From Siphonodentalium dalli (Eukaryota; Mollusca; Scaphopoda; Gadilida; Siphonodentaliidae): a stretch of DNA of 64,000 nucleotides. The DNA is taken from positions 184,184,209 through 184,248,208 of the forward strand of contig CP136064.1 in NCBI GenBank assembly GCA_032622095.1. Reading direction: 5' to 3'. The translations under genes were made by a program, and so were the position numbers. Positions within the stretch are counted from its first letter, which is position 1, and each line of letters begins with the position of its first letter. Shown piece after piece: positions 22,742-34,240 of this stretch. The notes beneath the pieces were generated by a model. The model was not told the DNA's origin. It ran no database searches and saw nothing but the letters and a program-made list of their open reading frames with translations.

Positions 22742-22921
22742 CAGTAATGCCCTAATAATCGACTCCTTAACCACAGCAGAATTACGGGTAATTTTTCAAT
22801 ATTTAGTCGGAATTCAGTGAGAGCTTTCCGATGAATGGCAACAAACCATATTTCCGACTAAATCCTGAAATTACCCATAATTCTGCTGTGGTTAAGGAGT
22901 CGATTATTTAGGGCATTAGTG
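22742..22921. mobile_element. Mariner-like palindromic MITE, copy 1
   Basis: The left end CAGTAATGCCCTAATAATCG and right end CGATTATTTAGGGCATTAGTG are flanked by TA on both sides. The arms continue through CTTAACCACAGCAGAATTA, so almost the whole 180 bp folds into a hairpin. CAGT ends plus a TA target suggest Tc1/mariner mobilisation. Other copies: 28147-28371, 36576-36692, 50136-50242 and 52225-52435. Confidence 0.85.
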
Positions 22922-23088
22922 TATTTGGTTAGCATAAGTTCTTATAAATTCCTGTCTTTGTGACAAATTCATATTCAACTGAAAGATTAACATGTAGATA
23001 CACCATTAAAACATGGGAAGCTAGATAAATTAAGTCCTGACTTTCTGATCATGTTAAATAGTTGGGTATTATTAGACAAAAGACTTAA

Positions 23089-23354
23089 CCCTTTCATGAT
23101 GTGATCTGTGCTGGTGCAGCATTAAAGATCTTATGCCAGTGCATTCTCTTATGTATGCGAATCTCCCAAAAGGAGCCTCACATATATACCGGTAAGAGAA
23201 TGTACTGGCTTACAAGGTCAAGGTAAATATTATCGGGTCAATGTATTCTCTTATATATGCGAGGCTCCCTATGGGAGACTCTCATACGGTATATAAGAGA
23301 ATTCATTGGCACAGGGTTTTCGCAAAATTACAGGAAGCTCCAGTCATGAATGGG
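23089..23354. mobile_element. Double-hairpin TTAA MITE, complete copy
   Basis: TTAA at 23085-23088 and 23355-23358 flank CCCTTTCATGAT..GTCATGAATGGG. Two successive hairpins occupy the core. The first is CCAGTGCATTCTCTTATGTA paired with AAGAGAATGTACTGG. The second is CAATGTATTCTCTTATATAT paired with AAGAGAATTCATTGG. A conserved spacer (TACAAGGTCAAGGTAAATAT) separates them. Flanks are also conserved (GCTGGTGCAGCATTAAAGAT and GGCACAGGGTTTTCGC). The TTAA target and CCC start suggest piggyBac-type mobilisation. Confidence 0.86.
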
Positions 23355-24845
23355 TTAATATAATTATGGTACTGAAATCTATAAATCTTGCATTGTAAAT
23401 TCATTTGTTATCACCCTTGTGTTTTCATTCATCAACAAATAATGTGTCTTCAACACTACTATATCAGTGTATATGCCACATTGCTTTTATAAGAATGTAA
23501 CAGCTGTTGGGATTGTTAACATGAGTGGCTTTGTTGATATACACTGGACAGATATATATATTTAGACATTCTCCTTGGGGTTCTGCCGACATTGTCATTG
23601 AGTCAATAAGGGTAACAGTACATTGTGTCCCCGGCATTATTTGACCAATTTAATTATTAGTGTGGTTATATAGTACAAATAATAACCCCAGGTTTTCTAT
23701 GTGGTCATTATTGGTAATCCTGTGTCGTCTTGTTCTCTAACTCAATGACAACCTATTTTTAAACCATTGGTAACTATTTGCTATTGCTGGGTGGTCATAC
23801 AATATGTACATGCCTAATATTGTAATATTAAGATATCAAAAGCAATATATGTATCAGAATGGTTGGAGGCAGGGACCGTCCTAGGAGACATCTTCTCCCT
23901 GAAATGTGTCACTTCTCCCGATTTTTGTCCAGGGAGATGTGACGTCTCACTCATATACCATGGCATTTGACATATTATTAAAAGTTACTGATAATAAAGT
24001 GATGTGAAACACTCCAGCAGGGCAAGCAATAGAAATGGAGAATAATCTTGCTCAAAGTAGTTATTTTTATGAATATTAATCCATATTGACAACACACAAC
24101 ATCATTCTTATATATTAATTAAATGCAATGATGCTAGATGGTGAAATCGTTTGCGTTAGTTTATCCCCGATTGTTGCATCCCGAATTGAGATGTAAATAT
24201 TTACAATTGAGCGTAGTTCAGACGATGTTTTCTATGGAGTGGTATGGTCGATTTCTTTGGAAATTTTTGGTGATGTTAGAATGCTACATTCCCCAGGTTG
24301 GTATAGAGCCTAAGAACTAACTTATAAGTTTATTGCACTCAAACAAGTCCATAATATGTCTTTAATGGTGTACTTATTCATTATAATGGTTTTATAAATG
24401 GGATTTTGTATTGCATAATTCTAATATATTGGATCATAGAATATTAACATTTCTTGTCATAATTGCAATTTTACAATTGAGATGACACCTTGAGATGTCC
24501 CTCATCTCAGATCATAATTAAAATATGTTTGTCAGCCCACACCTATGTTAACACCCTGCTGGATCACTGGATAAGTGAGCTAGTATCATTTTAACAAATT
24601 TCTTTTTGGAACAAGTTTGCTAAATTTGAGGTACATATATATAAGGTTAATAGAGTGAGGGAGAGAGGGTGGGTTGGACACCCTCAATATGTTATTAATG
24701 TGGGTTACTAAGGCCACAGTCTGGCCCTCCAATATTATAGCCTGCTTTACGATCATTTGGGTGTGAAAAAAGTCAAAAGTAGAAAGAGAAAAAATAATAA
24801 TACAAAAAAATTGTCCATCATCACAAGCCAAACAGTCAACAAAGC

Positions 24846-26758
24846 GGTCCTACTAAACAACGAACACAATCGAACATAAACGAAACATAAATGAACACAG
24901 GTCCAAAAAGCGGAATAGAAGGGTGAAATTGGGTTTGTGGGTGTAAGTGGTGTTATTTCCAACTTTGATGACTTATTTTTTGAGTTATTAGCGTTATTTG
25001 AATACAAAGCTACTAAACAACGAACACAAACGAACATAAAATTGGCTGTATATAGCACTGTACAATTTTAAGGTGTTAATCAAGGTGTTAAATAACTACC
25101 GCTTATGCTATCTCTGAGTTGTTTTGACTTTATTTCATTCAGTATAAGACTTTGTTTAACTCCCATCAGCCTTTATCTGGCTTGCGACCATCAGACTTCA
25201 TCAAAGTCAGGCGGTTTAAAAAAAAAATTCAGTTCAGGTTACAATTGAATTAGCTTTAAATCCCAATATTTTAAGGAAATCTAATGAAATGAAGTGCACA
25301 TGTCTATTCTGCGTGCTTGGACCTCTTTATCTGCACTGGGATCTTACAAGTTTTCAATACTAAAGCAATATTCAACAATTCAGAAATGTTGGACGAATAA
25401 CAATTGTGAAATCCTTAACAAAAATAAAATATTACAAAACAATTGAAAGGCAAAATAATTAACTCACTTGACAGACATATGTACCAACTTTCCTACATAT
25501 ATTCTAAGCTAATAAGAAACGCTCTTTATTACTGAACCCCTTAAAAAAAAAATCCCATGTACAATATGTGACCAACGAATGGCCAACCATCTCTCATGCA
25601 GATATTCGATTAGATAATGATTTTTTTGTGTTGTAAAGTATTTCATTTTACCTGACCATGATGTAAGATTCCATTTCAGCTTTCAGCCAATCTAACAAAC
25701 ACATGGTAACTCTAACCGAGGAGGATGAAACTAAATCAAAACGCTTCGAATGTGAAAATCAATTGTTCAATCGCAGAAATGTTGAAATCGCGAACATTTT
25801 CAAACACAATTGCAAATAAATAAACTCTCAATTGCATAATCTCATTAGCGAATTCCAAAGATACTTTTACGCAATAAATCGCGCCAGCGACCTGAGCCTA
25901 CTTAATTAACAAAAATATATAACTTTAAATCCGCCTGACTTCGACGAAGTCTTCTGGTCCCAAGCCCAGATAAATACTGAATTCCAAGCTTCAATTGATT
26001 GAGAATTAGCAAGCTCTACTGAAAGAGCAGTGTGATATATAATTATATATCTGATCCAATTTTACTACCAATTTTCCTACATATCTTCTAAGCTGATAAT
26101 AAAATAAACGCTCTTTATTACTGAACCCCTTCAAAAAATGCTGTGTGCAATATGTGACCAACGAATGACCAACCATCTATCAGATATTCGATTAGATAAT
26201 GATTGTTTGTGTTTCAAAGTATTTCATTTTACAAACGCAATTGCACAGAATTATACTCTCAATTGCATTATCTCATTATCGAATTCCAAAGATACCTGTA
26301 CGTAATAAATCGCGCCAGCGACTTGAGCCCGTGCCTACTTATTTGTTTTTTTCTTCAAAACAATATAACTTTAAATCCGCCTGACTTCCACGAAGTCATC
26401 TGGTGTCAAGCCCAAATCAATACTGAGGGAGTTAAACAAAGTAAAAACAACTCAGTAATGCGTAATTAACAAAGAGACAGAGTATAAGCCATAGAGTAAT
26501 TGGTAGTTGATTAACACCTTGATTAACACCTTGTAGTGCTATATGGCCAATGTTATGTTTGTTTGTGTTCGTTGTTTAGTAGCTTTGTATTCAAATAATG
26601 CTAATAACTAAAAAAAAATAAGTCATCAAAGTTGGAAATAACACCACATACACATAGAATGGACCCACACGCACCCACAAACCCAATTTCACCCTTCTAT
26701 TCCGCGTTTTGGACCTGTGTTCGTTTATGTTCGTTTGTGTTCGTTGTTTAGTAGGACC
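24846..26758. mobile_element. 1.9-kb fold-back element with long inverted ends
   Basis: The left end GGTCCTACTAAACAACGAAC (24846) is complementary to GTTCGTTGTTTAGTAGGACC (ending 26758). The arms continue about 250 bp, including GGTGTTATTTCCAACTTTGATG, and then a second, more diverged inverted segment (about 25070-25215 versus 26385-26520). GAACACAAACGAACATAAA words recur within each arm. The interior holds a direct duplication (25500-25960 versus 26110-26410). No transposase frame. Confidence 0.82.
25500..26410 (+). repeat. Direct duplication inside the fold-back element
   Basis: CTCTTTATTACTGAACCCCT, TATGTGACCAACGAATG, CGATTAGATAATGATT and AATCGCGCCAGCGAC each appear twice in the same order, about 600 bp apart (25520-25920 and 26110-26340). 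Each copy ends with CCGCCTGACTTC. The second copy is shorter by internal deletions. Confidence 0.75.
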
Positions 26759-28146
26759 CCGACAAAGAATGGAACTGTACATGAATTTTTTTTTAAAGAA
26801 TGTTTTATTCAAATTAATAAAATAAATTGAGATTTTCTCAATCTTCCCATAAAAATAAATGAAAAAGGAGAAAGCAAACGATAGGTCTCTGCCTTGAGTA
26901 CATTCAACTATTCTTCACCTTTCAGCTGCATATGAGCTTTTTGTCAACATGAACAATCAGTATAAAGTTACTTTTTTTTGGCTATATTGGAAAAGAAGTT
27001 TTAGGAGGTGTTAGTAAACCAGGCCATTCAATTGCTGTTGCTTAATACTGTGAATGGCTTTAATTTCGTTGGTATAAATTTTCTTGGTTTATGATTTTTT
27101 CGTGGGTTCGTAAATTTGTGGGTCCGCCAGTACTAACTGTCATCTACAAACAACCCCCCCCCAATAATAACAATCAAGTCCAACTAATAGAAGTGCAGCC
27201 ACCTCAACGAGCCATTGGAAATTGCGCATCTGCCCTGTAGACGTAATTAGCACATCGTGTGTTCAAGCTTTTATTGACAACTATTGAGAATGTTAACAGC
27301 AGGATTTTATTACATAAGCCTACATAAGCTAGGTGAAAGTCACTCTCTTCTCAAAACAATCAATGCAAGAATGGGGATTATTTACTGAAGCCGACATCTG
27401 ATTAATTTGCACCATATAAAATATACCACATAACGGTCAACTACATAATGCAAATATGTCTCTTAAACCGCAATAATTTCGAAGTTAATTTTTTCGAGGG
27501 GTTTTTAATTTTGTGGTTATGATATCAACAACCACGAAAACCACGAAAATTGGACCATGAATAAATGTACTTTTACAGTAGTTATTGGAACAGAAAATTT
27601 CTTTTCACATACTGCTATGTCATTCTATCATTGATTGTTGTTCCTGTCAATGAGGCATCATATCATTTCCAATCAATATTATCGCATTCATAGCAGCTTT
27701 TCATAGCCTTATATACTAGTATGATCCATATTGATTCTGTTATTGGTGACAAATTGTTCTCATTTATAATGTACAGTCTATCTTGATGAATCGTTGCAAG
27801 CTCATGATCACAACAGCGTCCAGGACAATATCTTACAGCGTGTCAATCCATATCTTAGGTTTCCTCGTTTTAAATCCTATACTTCTTTGTGGAGTGGTCA
27901 ATCTTTTTTCATTGTGACATATACCTATTGATTGATCTTAGAATATTAAATCTGTGTGAGTAATGCCTTTCTGATCTTTTTAATGTGGATTATTTTTATT
28001 GATCACTCAAAAGCGTTTTCATAGAAGTGCCTGCTGTTAGCGCTCAGTCAAGGACATTGGTCCTAAACAAAGTTTGACGCGACCTACATGTGCATGTACT
28101 TGATCGAGTTTGTGTAGAACAGCATGACCGAAGTGTGATCTTAGTA
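26759..28146. other. Intron 2 stretch, no gene
   Basis: It contains a weakly inverted pair rich in TTCGTGG/CCACGAA (27060-27125 and 27480-27585). The right part ends in TGTACTTTTACAGTAG, so an old MITE is possible. No other content recognised. Confidence 0.4.
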
Positions 28147-28371
28147 TAGTAATTCCCTAAATAATGACTTCTTAACCACAGCAGAATTATGGGTAACTTT
28201 TCAGAATTTAGTTGGAAATATGGCTTGATGCATCAAGCCATATTTCCAACTAAATTCTGAAAAGTTACCCATAATTCTGCTGTGGTTATCAAGCCATATT
28301 TCCAACTAAATTCTGAAAAGTTACCCATAATTCTGCTGTGGTTAAGTAGTCGATTATTTAGGGCATTACTG
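28147..28371. mobile_element. Mariner-like MITE, copy 2, with an extra arm
   Basis: TA-flanked ends as in the 22742 copy. It has one forward arm and two consecutive reverse arms. The segment from AAGCCATATTTCCAACTAAAT to CTGCTGTGGTTA appears twice, near 28224 and 28289. The forward arm could pair with either reverse arm. Confidence 0.83.
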
Positions 28372-28443
28372 TAGGTGTAGCTACCAGGTACATGTATATT
28401 TTGAAGAGATGACACGTTGAGATATCAATAGTTTAGCTTTTAA

Positions 28444-28682
28444 CCATTTCCGTACTGAATACTCATTGACGAGTAGTTCCCTTAGGGAATAATAAGTTCA
28501 GCAAACGACCATTGAACATTTCCTACCAATGAATATGAATCATTCTACTCTTGTATTGTATTATCTGTTTTTCTGTCTGTTGTCTGCTTTTACTAAACTG
28601 AACACTCCTCCAAATGAACAATAAACCATTCCAATGTATACTTTTGTGACTGAGTGGGAGAATCCATTCAGTATAGGAAGGA
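28444..28682. mobile_element. TTAA MITE, family CCCTTTCTATACTAAAT
   Basis: TTAA at 28440-28443 and 28683-28686. Internal words shared with other copies: CATTGACGAGTAGTTCCCTTAG, AATAAGTTCA, GACCATTCCAATGTATACTTTT and GAGAATCCATTCAGTATA. Relatives: 30825-31060, 37170-37290, 39709-40850, 53528-53800, 61130-61310 and 63037-63262. Confidence 0.78.
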
Positions 28683-29028
28683 TTAAACAAGTTCACCAGC
28701 ATATTCTACATCAAAGTTTTATTATTAACGAAAAAACAATGATACATGTATCCCCAATAAACAATGATACATGTATCCCCAATATCCCAGATCCTGGCCA
28801 ACTTTCTGAAAATGATTGTTTGAGGTTTAATAACAAGGCTGATGAATGACAGTATAGGTAAACTTACTACAGCCCTCTTAATTCAGATACATGTAATTTG
28901 GCTTCGGCAATCTGCTACAGCAATCCTTTGCCGTGGCCCAGTTAGCTTCAGCAAATGGCTTGGGCATTGCTGATTGCCGTAGACGATTATGAGGGCTGGG
29001 TACTATCATTTCATATCATGTACATGTA

Positions 29029-29285
29029 CACTAAATCCGGCCATTTATGGGACCATCTCCTATTATACTCAACAGAATATATGCAACAAATGAATGAATT
29101 TGAGCCATGGATGAGTGCAAAATACACTCATTTACATTATGAACGTTGTAATACAACTTGGTATAAATTATAATGAAAATGAATTTATGGATTGAGTCAT
29201 GCGTCACAAACTCATTTTCATTATAATACCATTTTGTTTACATTGTTCATAGAACACATGTGTGTATTTTGCACTCATCCATGGC
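29029..29285. mobile_element. Fold-back relative of the AGGGAGACTGCACC MITE
   Basis: It shares ATTTATGGGACCATCTCCTA, CAACAAATGAATGAATTTGAG and ATTATAATGAAAATGA with 43657-43956. It folds on itself through CATGGATGAGTGCAAAATAC (about 29107) and GTATTTTGCACTCATCCATG (about 29264). The outer TTAA ends are not visible. Confidence 0.72.
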
Positions 29286-29469
29286 ATAGATATGTCCCAA
29301 AAATGAAAGAATGTGAATCAAAAACCTTATGTGCCATATATATTATGTGGGGGTAATACTTCATGTTTCTATTTACCTGGTCACATGGTATGGGTCGGAA
29401 TTCAAGATGGCTGCCTTTAAGCAACATTATTTATAGAAAAAAGTCGCGAAATTCTGTGACATCATATGT

Positions 29470-29640
29470 TTAGCTGTTTTACTAGTGGCCTCTTTTGAGG
29501 TCTGTTGGGTTATAGCTGTTTTATGTTTGGCCTCTGTAGAGGCCTGTCAGGTTATGGCCGTTTTGTTTGGCCTCTATCGAGGCCCATTGGGTTATAGCCA
29601 TTTAATGTTTGGCCTCTATAGAGGCCCGTCGGGTTCAAAG
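29470..29640 (+). repeat. 42-bp minisatellite, 4 copies
   Basis: GGCCTCTATAGAGGCCC-type palindromes begin at about 29489, 29531, 29571 and 29613. Each is followed by (A/T)(T/C)GGGTTATAGC(T/C)GTTTTATG. Each unit contains its own small hairpin (GGCCTCTATAGAGGCC). Confidence 0.85.
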
Positions 29641-30238
29641 GGTTAAGAAATCAAAGGGCTAAACTCAAACATTAGCTATACAGATATATGTATGGACATT
29701 ATCATGGGTGCTTCATACCACATACCCTACCCATGAACCATGAACAATGATCTATTCTAGTATTACATAATCAGCTATATTTTGTAGTTCATATTGACAT
29801 TTTGGGTCAAAGATTTACTGGTAAACAGTTTTATGGTCTGACAAACACCATAAAGTACATAATGCTACACATAATTTAAATCCTCTGGTGATGTCATAAG
29901 GTGTGCATATGATACTTATGTACAGTAAGTTACTAATACCAAGTTCAGCTGCCAAGTTTATATATTTGTAACTGTCTTTTTAGAACTTTACAACAGAAAA
30001 TGTTGATTCCTTGTAGTCCCATTTAGTTACAGACCAATGGCATGGTCTTAAATTGACCCTATCGAAACAAAGGCATAGTACTTAAAGACTTAACCCTTTG
30101 ATGACTAAATGATCACCGAGGAATAGTCACTTGATTAAAGTTGATTTCCTTTAATTCATGTGGGGATGTTCAGCAAGTAAGTTCAATATCTTTCATAGGT
30201 TGTTTGTTGAACTTATTAACTGAACTACAAATGAATCA

Positions 30239-30592
30239 TCTATACATGTATATATATATAACAGAGTAGGATATGTCTGTCTGTCTGTCTGTTCACGAAT
30301 TTTCTCCCAGACCCCTGAACCGATTTCAACCAAATTTGGTGTGGTGACTTGGGGTACCCTGGCAGATGTTATAACGGCGTTAGATTTTCAAAAATTTTAT
30401 TAAAAAAATATATTTTATTTTATTTTTAAAAATATAATTTGTTTTGTTAAATTGAGCAAGGAGTTCAATCTAATGAATTTCCAAAATACAAAAATTATAA
30501 AAATAAAGGGTCTGTCTAAGATCAAATTATGCGCAAAGCGCACAAAGGGGCTTGCAACGCACACAGGGGCCACCCAAAGGGTTTCAGCTAGC
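30239..30592 (+). mobile_element. Possible Helitron-like element
   Basis: It may start TCTATACATG after an A. It carries GTCTGTCTGTCTGTC and AACCGATTTCAACCAAATTTGG, and ends with a short hairpin ACCCAAAGGGT followed by TTCAGCTAG. CTAG after a hairpin is the Helitron 3' pattern, but the next base is C, not T. Boundaries are tentative. Confidence 0.4.
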
Positions 30593-30824
30593 TTATATAT
30601 ATAGTAGCATGTTCTCTGCCAACTGAATGCTACTCTTTAGATCCAAATAAAAGAAGAGGCACTCCGTTGCATGCTGTTAGACCTTAAAAAATAGTGATCT
30701 TTCCGGTAACCTGTCTGGTAACCTATTTTTTTTTAGGCCTATATTGGGAGTACGTTCTGAATGTTCCTACAAGGAATGAATTTGGATCCAGTAACTTCCC
30801 ATCAGTGAATTATGGAAGGGTTAA

Positions 30825-31060
30825 CCCTTTCTTTTACTAAATACTCATTGACAAGTAGTTCTCTTAGGAAATGTTCAGATAATAAGTTCAACAATCATCT
30901 GTTTGTTGAACCTATTATATGAACATTTCCCTCCAATAAATAGGACCAATTCTGTACTTGTATTATCTGTCAGCTGCTTATTTTTTTCCGAAAACCCCTC
31001 AAGATGAATAATAGACCATTCCATTGTTTACTTTTATAACTGATTGGAGAATTCATTTAT
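30825..31060. mobile_element. TTAA MITE, CCCTTTCTATACTAAAT family, 3' end lost
   Basis: It starts right after TTAA (30821-30824) with CCCTTTCTTTTACTAAATAC. It carries ATAATAGACCATTCCATTG and fades after GATTGGAGAATTCATTTATT. The sequence before the TTAA ends GAAGGG, so another element end may share the same TTAA. Confidence 0.7.
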
Positions 31061-31408
31061 TACGCCCTATGGTGTATATTGCTGCTAGGCTGATCTGGCC
31101 ATGTCAGTGGACCTATGGGGGATATCTCACAGACAACACATTTCGGGTTTCACATGATGCAAGTTATTTTAGGAAACTGTAGTAGAACAAAGAGTAATGT
31201 CCTATTCCCACAATATAACACAAAAGGTGACATCCAATGTTTTTCTGGGGATGTTTTCCAAGATTAGTAATATAACCAAGACATCAGGTATCATTTTCAG
31301 AAGATGAAATAAAAAAAGCGGAATGGTGATAAGCAAGTAACGGAAACAACTTTGATAAGAAATGATTAATCAACAATGTTTGATGTTGCATATATCATAT
31401 ATAACATA

Positions 31409-32022
31409 TCTACTATATATTTTGGGACTTCTGTTTGTCTGTTTGTCTGTTAGCTATGGCCGGGAAAACTGCCGGACGGATTGAGCCCAAACTTCCTATC
31501 TAAGGGTAAAATCCCAGATGGAGTGTCATCGCACCGCTTCTGAGAATGTCAGAGCACTCATTCTCCAATCCCCTGCCACCGCAATGGAAATTCATGGGTT
31601 AATCGCGTGATAGTTAAAGAGCGTTCGTATCCGCAGTGTCATTGATAAAGAGCGTGTATGTGTCCAGACATGAGCGTGTTGTGTCTGTGTACAGACATGA
31701 GCGTGTTGTCTGTGTTCGTACTTAGGGGTTCATGGGAATGGGAGAGATTTTCATCGGGTCAGTTTTTCCGCCCGAGGTGACCTTCACCTTGAAACGGGTA
31801 CCCACAAATGATCTAATATATATTTTGGGACTTCTGTCTGTTTGTTTGTCTGTTAGCTATGGCCGGGAAAACTGCTGGACGGATTTCGACGAAATTGATA
31901 CCTATGGATAATTTTGTCCGGGGAGTGTTTTGGACGGGTCAAATAGTGACTCCGACCTAACCTTGACCTTCAAAATTGTCAATTCAAGGTCAAAGCCCGG
32001 ACGAAGTCGGGTCACCTGCTAG
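31409..32022 (+). mobile_element. Helitron-like element, with a second 5' end at 31812
   Basis: The 5' end TCTACTATATATTTTGGGAC follows A31408. The 3' end carries an imperfect hairpin CCCGGACGAAGTCGGG, then TCACCTGCTAG, followed by T32023. TC..CTAG between A and T, with no TSD, is the Helitron signature. At 31812 a second TCTAATATATATTTTGGGAC start occurs. Either a shorter 211-bp copy shares the 3' end, or an internal duplication exists. A second copy lies at 40072-40670 on the other strand. Confidence 0.75.
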
Positions 32023-33111
32023 TAATAATATATAATAGTCAAATAGTAACATATATAATAAATATATTGTTTTTGCACTGTATTTTTATGAACTGTTTTC
32101 TGTTGAAATATTTGTTACTTTTGTTATTTTTGACAAATAGAATTAATAAAAAAAATAAAATAGGAGCTATGGGGTAACCTTGATTAATAACGTATATTTC
32201 GTACTAGTTAGACTTTTTGTAGGATGTTTGTATTCGCAGATGTATCTTCGCAGATGTCTCATTGTTGCAGTATGTAAATTTTATGACCACGTTAATTGCT
32301 TTCGATATTTAGGTATGAACAATGGTCGGGCCACTCTTGGAAGAATTTATTGCGGGAACACAATGCATAATATAAAAGTTAACATTGCTGATGAAGTATG
32401 TCTCAGTTGGAATGTCGTATTGCGAAGTATACAGTGTCTATTTAATCTGATTAGTAGATTTTTGGTCTGCATTTAGAGGCTTTCTGGTGTGGTGAATGAG
32501 AGATCGGCAGTAATAAGCCGTAGTTGTAATAATTTGAAGGATTAGTTGTTTTAACATAATTCTGAGGTGGTGCATTCATGACACCAATATATTTTATATT
32601 ATAATTTATATATATGCCTAATAATATGATCTTGAGGGCAATACCATTTCTGATTATGGTTTTCTTGTTATATAATAATAATGGGTTAAATATGTTACCA
32701 GTACTGTAGGGACCCCAGAAGAAAGAACTGCCAAGGGGCAAGTCAGTTCCCCTGTATGCTCCCCACCCGCTCTAATCCATCATCTTGGTTACTAGCAGTA
32801 CATAACACAAAATGTTCATGTTTTGAAGTACATGTGCTTGACAGCTTTGTCCAGAAATTGGCAGAAAGAGTTGACTTTGGCATGGAGATGAAGACAATGC
32901 ATTGTTAAAACAGTTTTTGTATCCATCACATTAATTTTTTATGAGCTGATAGAATGACTAGGGGGTGATCAATATTCATTCAGTGTAATACACAATGACA
33001 TGGTGGATCCAAATTTGTCCCAGCTGGAAATATTGTAATACCGGTATAATGATTCCTTAAGGATCCGTATGCCACCATTATAAATATTTATTCCGGCGTC
33101 ACCATATATGG
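32023..33111. other. Intron 2 stretch, nothing recognised
   Basis: AT-rich with scattered open frames under 100 codons, none with a family signature. Confidence 0.45.
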
Positions 33112-33978
33112 TAGACCCCGAAGCCACGACAAATAGTTTTCATGGCTGGCTCAACCGATTTTCGTGGCTGGTTAGCTAGCTAAGCCGGCTCAGTCACGAC
33201 GTTCGTGGCTGACGAAATATGGCGGCTCAGCCGGCTGAGATGTTATCATTCAGCGTATTTTCGTTTCCGAAATGTTCCTAATCCCCTGTTACCGGTTATA
33301 GACGCCGTTTATTTAGCGTTTGTGGTGAACCCGTAGAATTCCAGACCACACGTAATCTTTTGATGTTGGGCTTTCCATTATGGCGAAAATTCACGAAGGA
33401 CTGGCATGGATATACTATGTAGTTTCCCATCTAATCGGTATATGTAGTTACATTGGGACTTCTGTCGACTTCAGACTGCTATCATCATGCCATCTTGCGA
33501 TATATGCATGCATCATTGAATGATGAACCCGATAGTAATGATATAGAATATTTCAAACTATTTTCTATTCTTATGTGTATATATTGACAAATGCCAGTGA
33601 TGTCTGAGACTGCATGGTGTTGTCGATATAAACAATTTATATTTTAACCCTTGCAATACCGAATGGATGCGCCCATTCAGTTATATGAAAGTATGCATTG
33701 GCATAGTCTATTCCGCATTAAGGGGCCAGGTGTTCTGATAATATAACAACCATGCCGTGTCCATGCGAGTATGCCAATATTAGGCAATGCGGTTTAGTTC
33801 TTTCGATTCACAGTACAGTTATGCTTGACATATAAGCCCATGCACACGGCTCAGCCATTTTACAATTCCGGTGGCGGAGATTTTTAAATGTGGCTGGCGT
33901 TTGAAATACTATGGCTGGCGGCGGCTTGTGGCCAATATGGCTGGCGGCGGCAGCGTACGGTGGCGGCTTCGGGCTCTA
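33112..33978. mobile_element. hAT-type non-autonomous element with perfect 8-bp TSD
   Basis: TAGACCCCGAAGCC at 33112 is complementary, with one mismatch, to GGCTTCGGGCTCTA ending 33978. The octamer ATATATGG flanks both sides (33104-33111 and 33979-33986). Subterminal zones repeat CGTGGCTGGC/GGCTCAGCCGGCT on the left and ATGGCTGGCGGCGGC on the right. These are GC-rich compared with the intron. No transposase remains. A scrap of the TTAA CCCTTTCTATAC family is inside (about 33650-33735). Confidence 0.88.
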
Positions 33979-34240
33979 ATATATGGAACTTAAAGATAAA
34001 GGCAGAAATCAGTACTTAGTATCATGTGTTGACTTTGGGAAGTAGGGGTGCCGAGCCATATGTTGACAAGTACTTTTTTATTTTGTACATTTTTTTTTTT
34101 TAAATTTTCACCCTGCTTCAGAATATTAGATAAAATGTATTATTAAAGGACTGCGTAATGTCCCAGTCCCCGATTATTTGCGTGCATGTATAGAGCCATA
34201 CTGTAAAATGCTGGGCTTTGAAGATTATGTGGGCCTTTAA

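Noticed and set aside
23868-24560. Inverted-repeat element between GGGAGATGTGACGTCTCACTC and GAGATGTCCCTCATCTCAG
   Set aside because: Only short diverged GAGATG words match and the borders are unclear. About 70 bp within it does match 950-1015 (ATTAATATATAAGAATGA), so some old element is likely, but no boundaries can be supported.
32180-32741. Two open frames of just under 100 codons in intron 2
   Set aside because: AT-rich, no family signature, overlapping on opposite strands and no splice logic; background.
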